Below, one piece after another: positions 27,501 through 34,711 of a DNA stretch of 64,000 bases (position 1 is its first letter; each line of letters begins with the position of its first letter). The stretch spans positions 1 through 64,000 of the forward strand of contig NZ_JABAEF010000020.1 of NCBI RefSeq assembly GCF_023701945.1, written 5' to 3'. A program made the position numbers and the translations under genes. The notes under the pieces were generated by a model. That model was given only the letters and a program-made list of their open reading frames with translations. It was not told the origin of the DNA and did not search any database. Source of the stretch: Rhizobium sp. CG5. GTDB taxonomy: Bacteria; Pseudomonadota; Alphaproteobacteria; Rhizobiales; Rhizobiaceae.

Positions 27501-28132
27501 AGTGTGCGGCAGCGTGTCAGGTCGAATAGAAAGCGGGCAGCCCAACCTGCGCGAAGATAGGCTTCGCCATATTGGGCGCTTGTCAGCACCAACTCGGTTT
27601 GAGAAAGGCCCAGCTGAGGATCAGAGAGCCTTCCATGGAGATGGACGATGCCATGGAACCTGCTGCTTCCAGGCGCAGGAATATCCTGTCCCGCGGCACT
27701 CTCGGCGGTCGCAAACTCCGGCGAATATGACTGCATAAGCGATCGTTCGAAAAACGTGTCAAAGTTAGTCGTGACGACCGCCGGTCTACCGATGCCATCG
27801 CGCGAAAGACGAAGGATCAGCGTGTGGTGTGTGATATCGGGCTCGGCCGGAACGCGCAGGATCTCAGCAGTCGCATCGATAACATCATCAGCGCGGACAA
27901 GGCGCCGAGCCAGGGCACCGAGCGCCTCTTCATATCGGCCGACCGAGAAGGCGTGCTCCTCCGCAGGCGTTCTTTCTTCGCCAACACTCGCGTAGACCTG
28001 ACGGACAAGGTTCTCGAAATTCGGAAGTTGAGGGGCGCTGACGCCTGCACCGCACAGGAAAACCACGTCCCCTTCGAGAAGGCTGTTGATCAGATCTTCT
28101 GGAAAATCGGGACCAAGGGGAGTAAAAATCAT
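24539..28132 (-). CDS. Large SIR2-domain protein, candidate NAD-depleting defence effector
   Basis: From ATG 28132 (MIFTPLGPDFPEDLINSLL) the protein has 1,197 residues; a GTG at 28159 is an alternative start. The first 250 residues are a SIR2-like domain with VVFLCGAGVSAPQLPN near residue 32, VVTTNFDTFFE near 110 and GIVHLHGRLSD near 150. The remaining 900 residues are helical and look like a repeat-rich sensor region without a clear ATPase motif. Proteins with an N-terminal SIR2 domain and a long C-terminal sensor (the DSR group) destroy NAD+ upon phage infection. Membership in a named subtype cannot be fixed by eye. It is divergent from the abiE operon. Confidence 0.8.
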   Translation of the reverse strand: MIFTPLGPDFPEDLINSLLEGDVVFLCGAGVSAPQLPNFENLVRQVYASVGEERTPAEEHAFSVGRYEEALGALARRLVRADDVIDATAEILRVPAEPDITHHTLILRLSRDGIGRPAVVTTNFDTFFERSLMQSYSPEFATAESAAGQDIPAPGSSRFHGIVHLHGRLSDPQLGLSQTELVLTSAQYGEAYLRAGWAARFLFDLTRCRTLILVGYTASDAPVRYILNVLEGDRERFSDLKKVYALSSTNGNAEAAAAPWQALAVEPLLFQPAEGDAYAPLWTSLGQLADLIENPDGWRRETIARVAAITTANADEHDKRSLKWSLSGRSDLFELFVEHCADPEWFEIVGPEMKKFGNRAMAWMLARWFAREWTNRLRFATAMKYANQRLGNLSEALWGELDRNRPQEDLWERAWQLLADSAADRSHNSLDDFQLRHRLNRPFVGETDVGRVVEAIGPRLQIEHSFHEEELPETPGRLSDIARFSMDVERRDVLRDVLASPAGQAPDVVRLLQRASERLVSVLRIARNADLIGDSYDTTDWGVPSVTRHQQNAHRGGFVPLTELITGALPTAIHVDIETVRRLVSGWAAEGFNLLTRLWMHGLTHTTLYSPDGAIDSLTTSSDRAFWSYSQEFVAITRTQLAGASAEAIARLVGRVTAEGPLRYETQQGDQGDVDWPARARDREIWLRLTAIGERAPLPEAAAALLEDIRVRREYLARQIDDRDQFRGWSSGVRAVQGRTARLLSAQPSERLSIADELEVSRDIEDREGWPEYCREDPTGALAALRARPLDLVLAPRWNTWLQILPYRREAASEETLTALQQAIDLLDEAMPEFFAALSGPLANIAERANALGLNVPDTWWDRLWPAAETEVAPDWGEEWELYDRVINSNGGALAEALLHALSNQREGGQDFRIEDLARLERMIRSQSYAGDMARGACVRYLGFVFSVSPQIVEDYLWPYMSAEDDGGVRLRAVLVEYNSFTIEAETAFSDVILHGIRESTQKNVSAANAASHLVRAIVASFENPEVPRGITRQQARQTLRSASNDIRTGALTIMGSWLEEFDEPARGAAWMDLYGPAFAAIWPRDRAYLSNEVSKEVVALAAATGDAFETAVTALLPYISVLTDDWIDLHDLARDNHRLANAHPSSALDLIWAACKPPCNGRSSDINPLLSAIVTSNPGLAADRRVHKLRLRAVDY

Positions 28133-28373
28133 AGCGACCGCCAAAGTTTTGCATGCCACTATAGGATGCAGGGATTCGAACGCTAGAGTTTGTTACTCTT
28201 TCCCCATTTTGCCCACAAGCAAGGGGCGGGCTTGCTCAGCCTGGTGGTTTATGTGGACTGGAGCCAGCCCCAATCATGGTCATAAGATCAAATTCCCTAG
28301 CGTGCCTTGTCTCCGTACAAGATAGGGGCCATTTCCGTCGAAGCTCACCGTCAGCATTCGTCGATAACACGCT

Positions 28374-28438
28374 GTCCGAAATTTGTATATGTATTTCGGA
28401 CTGGCAATTGGTCCGAAATACATATACAAATTTCGGAC
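28374..28438. promoter_or_regulatory. Perfect 28-bp inverted repeat operator of the abiE operon
   Basis: Arms at 28374-28401 and 28411-28438 are exact reverse complements, separated by nine bases (TGGCAATTG). Each arm itself begins with GTCCGAAAT and ends with ATTTCGGAC, so each is also an imperfect palindrome. The right arm ends at the base before the abiEi ATG. AbiEi antitoxins are known to repress their own promoter by binding inverted repeats, so this is the probable operator. Confidence 0.8.
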
Positions 28439-29257
28439 ATGACAGACTCGACCGATCTAAAGGCAGCAATCTTACAACGAGTGCGTTCTGACGCGCCTCG
28501 CAAGGTATGGACTCCGAGCGATTTTATCGACCTTGCAAACCGTGACGCCATCGACAAATCATTGCAGCGCCTAACAATAGCGGGAACTCTAAGGCGGATT
28601 GAGCGTGGCCTCTACGACCAGCCTGGCTTCAACCAGCTGACCCAGAAACCCAACCCACCTGATCCTCGCTCGGTCATTGATGCCGTCGGGCGTCGCGACC
28701 AGACTCGGATGCTTGTAGATGGCATGACGGCAGCAAACGACCTGGGGTTGACTGACGCTGTCCCAGCAAAAATCGTTGTTCATACTGATGCACGTCGGCG
28801 TCCAATTAAGCTTGGAAATGTCACGATCACCTTTCGTCCGACTGCCGCCAGCAAGTTATTCTGGGCTGGGCGCCCTGCGATGCGCGTCGTTCAAGCGCTG
28901 CACTGGCTTCGCGATCTTTTAGGCCGCGAAGGAGAGAGTGAACACGTGAAGAGCAAACTTGCCAAGCTTTTTAAAAATCCCGCTGTGGGAGCGGCTATCA
29001 AAGCCGATTTAGCAACAGGGATTACGGCGCTTCCGACATGGATGTGGATGTTTCTCAAGCCGCTCATTGACGATGAAACCGGCGATCATGATCGGCATGT
29101 CAGCACCAATCGCAATGATGATAACGATGCCGACGATCATCGCGACGACGATGATGACGGACATCGCGCTGAGCATGATCGTCCGAAAAGCAAGCTAGTC
29201 CCGACACAAATACCAAGCAACAAACGTGGTCATCCATCCCAGGCGATGAAGAAATGA
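28439..29257 (+). CDS. abiEi: AbiEi-type antitoxin/autoregulator (DUF6088) with His/Asp-rich tail
   Basis: The likely start is the ATG at 28439 (MTDSTDLKAAILQRVRSDA), giving 272 residues; no ribosome site is visible because the operator abuts it. The N-terminal winged helix-turn-helix (VWTPSDFIDLANRDAIDKSLQRLTIAGTLRRIERGLYDQP) and central region (RMLVDGMTAANDLGLTDAVP; KIVVHTD) fit the DUF6088/AbiEi family. In type IV toxin-antitoxin systems it represses the operon and opposes the AbiEii toxin. Unusually, residues from about 220 form a low-complexity tail rich in H, D, R and N (DDNDADDHRDDDDDGH). It overlaps abiEii by ATGA. Confidence 0.85.
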   Translation: MTDSTDLKAAILQRVRSDAPRKVWTPSDFIDLANRDAIDKSLQRLTIAGTLRRIERGLYDQPGFNQLTQKPNPPDPRSVIDAVGRRDQTRMLVDGMTAANDLGLTDAVPAKIVVHTDARRRPIKLGNVTITFRPTAASKLFWAGRPAMRVVQALHWLRDLLGREGESEHVKSKLAKLFKNPAVGAAIKADLATGITALPTWMWMFLKPLIDDETGDHDRHVSTNRNDDNDADDHRDDDDDGHRAEHDRPKSKLVPTQIPSNKRGHPSQAMKK

Positions 29258-30312
29258 ATACAGCTTATGACGAGGTTCTCGCGGCCGGCGAGGCTGCGAT
29301 GTTGAGCGCCTTCGATACAACGGCGCAACGCCTTGGCACGGCCGCCCAGAACATAGAAAAAGACTTTTGGGTCTGCTGGACTCTCGATGTCTTGTTCAAC
29401 GGTATGAAAGACGGTGGGCCCCGCCTGCTGTTCAAAGGCGGGACCTCGTTATCCAAGGGCTATGGTCTAATCAGCCGCTTCTCCGAGGACATAGATGTCA
29501 CAGTGTTTAGAGACGACATTGGTGAGCCGGCAACGATCAAGGAACTTGAGGATCTCAGCGGAAAGAAACGCAAAGCGCGCCTGGAGGCGATTAAGGACGC
29601 ATGCAAAGCCTATATTAACGGACAACTTCGCGACGAGTTAACCGTGGTTCTCGCGGACCGCCTCAAGGCAGCCGGTGTTGATGCCGCAAAAGCGCGGATC
29701 GAAGCCGACGACTCCGATCCTGACGGGCAGACTTTGTTGATCTGGTATCCAGCGGCAACACCACATTCGGATTATGTGAGGGCAGCCATAAAGATCGAGT
29801 CGGGAGCGAAATCTGCGCTCGATCCGAACAGCGAAGTGTCGATAAAGCCCTATGTCGATGACGATCTTCCCGCACTCGATCTGACGGTGCCAGCCGTCCG
29901 GACGGTCGACCCTGAACGCACGTTCTGGGACAAAGTCGTTATTCTCCATGGGCTGCGGCGCTGGTTCGATACACGTGGTGAATTGAAAGGTGGCGGCCAG
30001 CGGGTGTCGCGGCATTATTACGACCTGCACCGGCTCGTCGCGACACCCGTTGGGGCCGCCGCCATCAAAGAGAATGCGCTGGGCGAAGATTGCGTCGCGC
30101 ATGCCCGCATGTTCTTCAATCGGCCCGACTTCGATCTCGCCAGCGCTGTCCCAGGCTCCTTTGCGCTTGCGCCGCACAACGCGATGATCGAACAACTTCG
30201 CGTTGATTATCGGGCTATGCAGGGCATGATCTTCGGCGACCCGCCCTCATTTGAAGCCGTAATCGACAGCATCTCTTCGCTTGAGGCGAGCCTGAACAAG
30301 AGCGCTAACTAA
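29254..30312 (+). CDS. abiEii: AbiEii-type nucleotidyltransferase toxin
   Basis: The 352-residue protein carries the AbiEii/AbiGii nucleotidyltransferase signature near residues 66-85: LLFKGGTSLSKGYGLISRF followed by SEDIDVTVF, with the metal-binding D-x-D (DID). Near residue 226 is the usual RTFWDKVVILH block and a later SRHYYDLHRL motif. Toxins of this family stall growth by transferring nucleotides, probably to tRNA or another RNA, and block phage spread. The start overlaps the antitoxin stop in ATGA. A complete and apparently functional pair is present. Confidence 0.9.
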   Translation: MNTAYDEVLAAGEAAMLSAFDTTAQRLGTAAQNIEKDFWVCWTLDVLFNGMKDGGPRLLFKGGTSLSKGYGLISRFSEDIDVTVFRDDIGEPATIKELEDLSGKKRKARLEAIKDACKAYINGQLRDELTVVLADRLKAAGVDAAKARIEADDSDPDGQTLLIWYPAATPHSDYVRAAIKIESGAKSALDPNSEVSIKPYVDDDLPALDLTVPAVRTVDPERTFWDKVVILHGLRRWFDTRGELKGGGQRVSRHYYDLHRLVATPVGAAAIKENALGEDCVAHARMFFNRPDFDLASAVPGSFALAPHNAMIEQLRVDYRAMQGMIFGDPPSFEAVIDSISSLEASLNKSAN

Positions 30313-30400
30313 GCGGTGCGACCATGAAGGAGTTGCAGTGATCAATAAGGCAGACTGGACCTGCAGCCTATCCGCCACCCAATGATGAGGGATGTCTACT

Positions 30401-31216
30401 ATGAATGGAAATGAAGGTTCATTTTCTGACCGCTTTGGATATAGAGCGCCGGATGCCGAAATAACTATACGCGAGGATGCGCCTGAAGTGGTCCGGGAGG
30501 CGATCACCATGCTTGGCTTTGCGTTCGAAATCGGGCCTAGCGGGATGCGCGACATTATCTGTGAGGTGCTGCTTAGACGCCCAGATCCGGGCAATTGGTC
30601 TCCGGGTAACGTTGAACATGAGGTTCATCATCTCATGGCCGAGGCACCCTGGTACAAGGTTTATGATATTACCGAACGGTTGTACGTCGAAGCAGCGCGA
30701 AATGATTATGACGGGGAGCGCCAGAAGCAATTTTCCGAGCGCCTCAACGGCGTTTTCCGCGAGCTGGGGGTCGGCTGGCAGCTCGAGAACGGAAAACTTG
30801 TGGCCCGCGGTTCGGACGCATTCAACCTTGCTGTCGAGGATGCCGTGGCCACGATGAAAGAGGCGGGCACACCATCCGCCTCAAATGAAATCCATGAGGC
30901 GATCAAAGATATTTCGAGACGGCCGGCCGCCGATGTTACCGGGGCCATTCAACATGCGATGGCTGCCCTGGAGTGCGTCGCCCGCGAGGTTGACGGAACG
31001 AAGGATACCCTTGGGAAAATCATCAACCGCCTAACTTTGCCGGCCCCGCTTGATCGGGCGCTTCACACTCTCTGGGGTTTCGCCTCTGAACAGGGGCGGC
31101 ATATCCAGGAAGGACGTATTCCTCGTTTCGAGGAAGCCGAGCTTGTCGTGACGGTTGCTTCGGCGGTGAGTGTCTACTTGCTGCGGCATCGCGCACTCTC
31201 GCTCGCTAAGGGGTGA
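30401..31216 (+). CDS. AbiJ_NTD4-like abortive-infection protein with HEPN-like C-terminus
   Basis: The ATG at 30401 has GAGGG nine bases upstream and gives 271 residues. The N-terminus (GSFSDRFGYRAPDAEITIRED) is typical of the AbiJ N-terminal domain 4 family. The second half contains IQHAMAALECVAREV and LWGFASEQGRHIQEGR, resembling a HEPN-like domain in which R-x-x-x-x-H residues could act on RNA; this is inferred from pattern and not certain. The stop overlaps the next gene as GTGA, so the two form an operon. It lies 90 bases after abiEii and may share its transcript. Confidence 0.65.
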   Translation: MNGNEGSFSDRFGYRAPDAEITIREDAPEVVREAITMLGFAFEIGPSGMRDIICEVLLRRPDPGNWSPGNVEHEVHHLMAEAPWYKVYDITERLYVEAARNDYDGERQKQFSERLNGVFRELGVGWQLENGKLVARGSDAFNLAVEDAVATMKEAGTPSASNEIHEAIKDISRRPAADVTGAIQHAMAALECVAREVDGTKDTLGKIINRLTLPAPLDRALHTLWGFASEQGRHIQEGRIPRFEEAELVVTVASAVSVYLLRHRALSLAKG

Positions 31217-31842
31217 GAATTGCGACCATGCAGTTTATCAAGGCATTGGTCGCGTTAAGATGCCGGCAAGAGATTAATCAACATATGGCTAGGGATGTCC
31301 TCACTGTGCAACAGATTTCTGGCCCGTCCACCGACCATGTGGCAAACCGCTTGAAGTTCATCCTCGCCGAGGTAAAGCTTCTAGCGGCCGAGTACTATCA
31401 GCTGACCGGCAAGCCTCTGGGCGTCACAGGGGAAATTGCGGAGTATGTCGCTTCCGAAATACTGAAGCTTGAATTAGTGCCGCCGCGAACACCTGGCTAT
31501 GATGCGTTGCGTCGATTTGCTGACGGAACATACGAACGGGTCCAAATCAAAGGCCGCGCCTTTGATCCCGCTATAGCGGGCAGTCAACGTATGGGCAAAA
31601 TCAAATCCGAAGGCCCCTGCGATGTCGTAATGTTGGTCCTCCTGCATAGTGCCACTCTTGACCCGATCGAGATATGGGAGGCACCCTTTGCAGCTGTCGT
31701 GGCTCGATTGGCCGAACCTGGTTCGAGATCTCGCAACGAGCGTGGAGCGCTTGCCGTCTCGGACTTCAAGCGACTGGGTATCATGGTATGGTCGGGCGAA
31801 CGTGGGGGGCCACAGATGCAGTCCGACAACTTTCAGTTCTAA
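31213..31842 (+). CDS. DUF6998-like protein coupled to the AbiJ-type gene
   Basis: Starting with GTG in the overlap, the frame has 209 residues; ATGs at 31228 and 31285 are alternatives. The conserved core is LGVTGEIAEYVASEILKLEL, then GYDALRRFADGTYERVQIKGR. This fits DUF6998 as I know it. The pattern E...GYDA...QIKGR looks like a reduced PD-(D/E)XK fold, with E, D and the Q-x-K, and suggests a nuclease-like protein; biochemical activity is unproven. It converges with the HNH gene. Confidence 0.6.
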   Translation: MRIATMQFIKALVALRCRQEINQHMARDVLTVQQISGPSTDHVANRLKFILAEVKLLAAEYYQLTGKPLGVTGEIAEYVASEILKLELVPPRTPGYDALRRFADGTYERVQIKGRAFDPAIAGSQRMGKIKSEGPCDVVMLVLLHSATLDPIEIWEAPFAAVVARLAEPGSRSRNERGALAVSDFKRLGIMVWSGERGGPQMQSDNFQF

Positions 31843-31943
31843 GAATGCGCTAAGCTTCAAAGCCCCGACATCAATCGTGACAGGGTGAGAACTACCCCCT
31901 CGGTCTTTGACGCAAGTGCAAACATGCGCTTTCAGTGCCGACC

Positions 31944-32711
31944 TCAAGCCGATCCACTTGCGTCGGTGATCACTCGGGCACGGTGCTGTGCAAGCCGCCA
32001 GCGATGTTGGTCCGTCAGGGAGATCGGGGAACGCCAGCGCAGTTCAGCGCGCGCGGGTTCGCTCAGGGTAGCGGCGAACACTGGCCTCCCGTCGTCATCG
32101 AATGTTACGAGCGCGCGGTCGAAAGCGGCGTCCCACAGCGCTGACAGGAGGACTCCATTGTGAACGTCGAGTCGCTCAGCATCGCTTTCGCAATCTGCCC
32201 ACGGGATGATGTGTGAGGCGCGCAAAAGGGCTGGGTCGGAAATCCCGGTAAGAGGACAACTTCCTTGCCAGTATTCCATCAGACCTGCGCGAAAGATGTC
32301 CTGACCGATCCTCTGTACGGCCAGCCGCTCGACTTCAGTCGTCCGAGGCAGGTCCGCTATCTGTATTTCAAACTTCCGCAAGGGTGCATCTGGCAAGCTA
32401 ATAGTGAGTTCATAGACGCGGCGCAGAATCCCGTAGAGAGCACCAAGGCTGTCGAAGGTGAGGCGGACGCGGCCAGGACCTGGCATCTCGGTCGCCGGCA
32501 GTCCCAATTCCGCAATGACGCCTACGTGGTCAAGCGCGAGAAACCAAGGCCCTTGCACTCCTGTGGCGCCGAGATGGATCGTGCCCTCGGCCGTCGTCGA
32601 GCCGAAGAGTGCCCAACCTGCCTCTTCCCCAAGGACGCGGCGAAAGCCGTTCTGCGAGGCGGCCTTTACACATTCCTCACGGACTATGAAGGACTGGGGC
32701 AATTCGAGCAC
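31944..32711 (-). CDS. HNH endonuclease, last gene of the DISARM-related operon
   Basis: The 255-residue protein begins at a GTG with AAGGA upstream. The C-terminal HNH domain spans about residues 150-225: CPLTGISDPALLRASHIIPW gives one zinc-like Cys and the His of HNH, followed by RLDVHNGVLLSALWDAAFDR with the Asn and later His. The N-terminal part (GPWFLALDHVGVIAELGL) probably recognises the substrate. The start lies 17 bases after the stop of the DUF3732 ATPase gene, so it is co-transcribed and may be the nuclease effector of the system. Confidence 0.8.
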   Translation of the reverse strand: MLELPQSFIVREECVKAASQNGFRRVLGEEAGWALFGSTTAEGTIHLGATGVQGPWFLALDHVGVIAELGLPATEMPGPGRVRLTFDSLGALYGILRRVYELTISLPDAPLRKFEIQIADLPRTTEVERLAVQRIGQDIFRAGLMEYWQGSCPLTGISDPALLRASHIIPWADCESDAERLDVHNGVLLSALWDAAFDRALVTFDDDGRPVFAATLSEPARAELRWRSPISLTDQHRWRLAQHRARVITDASGSA

Positions 32712-32728
32712 TGTTGGTCAAATCCTTA

Positions 32729-34711
32729 CTAGAGATCGCGCTGCAGCAGCCGCTCCGAACCTGGAGCTCCTCGCAATATAAGTCTTAGCCATGGGTCGCG
32801 ACGGAGATTGTTTGGAGGACGAGTCGTCGTGGTCACGATGTATTGAAAAACTGGTGTCTCCGTGAACTCTTCGAGCTCGCGCATTAACTGAAACAACTCG
32901 TCGTAGATGCTTAGGCCGAGATCTGCTTCACGTGGACTGTCATGCACGACGAATGCGGGAACGCGCGTTGATCCCTCGACGCTCAGGCAAAGACAAGCAA
33001 GATCGAAAGCCAGCACTTTCAGGGAATCAATGGCAGCGGTACGACGGTCGCCATCGATATCAACAATGAGTTTCAGCCCCTTACCTGTCAATGTCAGCGC
33101 CCCTTTCGAATTGTCGCTGACCAAACGACGAATGATAGCTGAGAACTTCCGCGATATTATGCCGAACGTCAGTCCCTGCTTCTCGAGGAAAGCTGCAAGT
33201 ATTTCACGTTCTTTGGAAAGCTTCTCTTCAAGTCCCCGCAACCGTTTTCGGGACTCGTCTCTTTCGACCGACAGCTCTACAAATCGCTCGACGCCTTCTT
33301 TAAGCCCGGTTGCCGCTTGCCAGGCAGCTGCTCGCGCGTCCCGGACATTTTCGATAGCCTGCACCTGCTTTTCTGCCTGATCGACACGCTGCCGTCCCAG
33401 AGCGATGGACGGCTGAAGAGTTTTCAGCCGAAGTTCTAAACCGGATATCTTCTGCTTCTGTTCCTCGATCTCTTGGCGCTTTGAGGCGAGCCGTGCTCGG
33501 CATTCCGTCTCGTTGTGCAGCTTGTGGGACAGCTTGCAGTTCTCAGCGAGAGCTTTGTCGATGGGCACCTCACAGATCGGGCATACCTGACTGGTGGCGT
33601 TCTCCGCCGAGAATGATAACGCCGGTATCTCACTAGAGATCAGCGTTAGAACCTGTTTTTCGCCCGGTATTTGAGCCTCGATCCGGTTATGCTCATCTTC
33701 GGTATGTCGCAGTTCGTCACTCGCCTTGCGAAGGACCTTACGAGCCTGGCCTAGTTCGGCCATGTCACCAGCCGGGAGTTGGGCCGCAGCCGCAAGCCGC
33801 TCATCTGCGGATTTCTGAAGTACCTGCAACAACAGAGGCATTTCCGGCAGGGTCAGCGCGGTAAGGTCGAGCTTATCTGTTAGTCGTTTCTGGCGTCGGC
33901 CAATGTCCCATTCGAGATTGGAAATTTCTCGCTCAGCGCTGGCAACATCTGTCCGAAGCACTTCTTCAGTGCGCCGGCTTTGTTGCTCCTGTTCCGTGAT
34001 AGCCATGAGGAACGCCCGAAGCGCTTCGCGCCTTGGCCCAGTTTCGCGTCCGCTGGCCGGCAGCGGAGCATCCGAGCCGGAAGCAGGAGAGCGCCAGTCG
34101 AGAACATCGTCGAAGCGGCATTCCTGATCCCGCGTCAACCAGGCAAGCGCAATCGGCCAAGCCTTCTGTCCGGGCGGAAGGCGTGCTAGGTTCGCAACGC
34201 CCGGTGTCACAATGCCTTGCTCAATAGCCTCTATCAACGGATCGATGCTCGTCGTCGCCTCATCGCCCGCAGCTATCTCCTCGAGGTTACCGTCGGCGAT
34301 TGCAACATGCCGACGCCGTATGCCCAATGGTCGCACGACTGCCCAGCATACACCGTCGATCATCACCTCTGCACCGACGATGCCGTTCGGGAGCGCGATC
34401 GCGATGCTTTCCCGCTGGGTTTCGTCGGCGAAACGCTGCTCACCAAGGCAGTATCGTAACAAGCGGCAGAACAGCGTCTTGCCACTTCCGTGTCCTATTG
34501 CGCGTGCACTCGCCACAGCGCCTTCCTCATCAACGCCGTCTGGCGACCAGATGATGTTGAGCCCCGGCCGAAGCCCGATATCGCGGACTATCTTGCCGCC
34601 GGGTGCTTCCCAGATCACGAGGCGCCTCACCCAAAGGCGTGGCTCTTTCAAGCCTCCGGGAACAGTCAGGCTGAGCTTGGGAAGCTCGAACATCTCATGC
34701 TGTTGCGGCAT
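32729..34711 (-). CDS. DUF3732 SMC/Rad50-like ATPase with zinc-hook-like motif
   Basis: The start is taken at ATG 34711 (MPQQHEMFELPKLSL), which overlaps the methylase stop by 17 bases; the product has 660 residues. The N-terminus binds nucleotide through GHGSGKTLFC near residue 70. A long coiled coil follows, interrupted near residue 374 by CPICEVPIDKAL, a hook-like CxxC. The C-terminal segment holds SLKVLAFDLACLCLSVEG and the Walker B-like region VPAFVVHDSPREADLGL. The architecture matches DUF3732 proteins, which resemble Rad50 and other ABC-type DNA sensors. Its place between methylase and HNH nuclease suggests a DNA-end or structure sensor in the defence system. Confidence 0.8.
   Translation of the reverse strand: MPQQHEMFELPKLSLTVPGGLKEPRLWVRRLVIWEAPGGKIVRDIGLRPGLNIIWSPDGVDEEGAVASARAIGHGSGKTLFCRLLRYCLGEQRFADETQRESIAIALPNGIVGAEVMIDGVCWAVVRPLGIRRRHVAIADGNLEEIAAGDEATTSIDPLIEAIEQGIVTPGVANLARLPPGQKAWPIALAWLTRDQECRFDDVLDWRSPASGSDAPLPASGRETGPRREALRAFLMAITEQEQQSRRTEEVLRTDVASAEREISNLEWDIGRRQKRLTDKLDLTALTLPEMPLLLQVLQKSADERLAAAAQLPAGDMAELGQARKVLRKASDELRHTEDEHNRIEAQIPGEKQVLTLISSEIPALSFSAENATSQVCPICEVPIDKALAENCKLSHKLHNETECRARLASKRQEIEEQKQKISGLELRLKTLQPSIALGRQRVDQAEKQVQAIENVRDARAAAWQAATGLKEGVERFVELSVERDESRKRLRGLEEKLSKEREILAAFLEKQGLTFGIISRKFSAIIRRLVSDNSKGALTLTGKGLKLIVDIDGDRRTAAIDSLKVLAFDLACLCLSVEGSTRVPAFVVHDSPREADLGLSIYDELFQLMRELEEFTETPVFQYIVTTTTRPPNNLRRDPWLRLILRGAPGSERLLQRDL

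Noticed and set aside
31909..31964. A 10-base inverted repeat (GACGCAAGTG/CACTTGCGTC) between the DUF6998 and HNH stops
   Set aside because: The loop is 36 bases and one arm lies inside the HNH coding sequence; there is no T run, so I do not call it a terminator.
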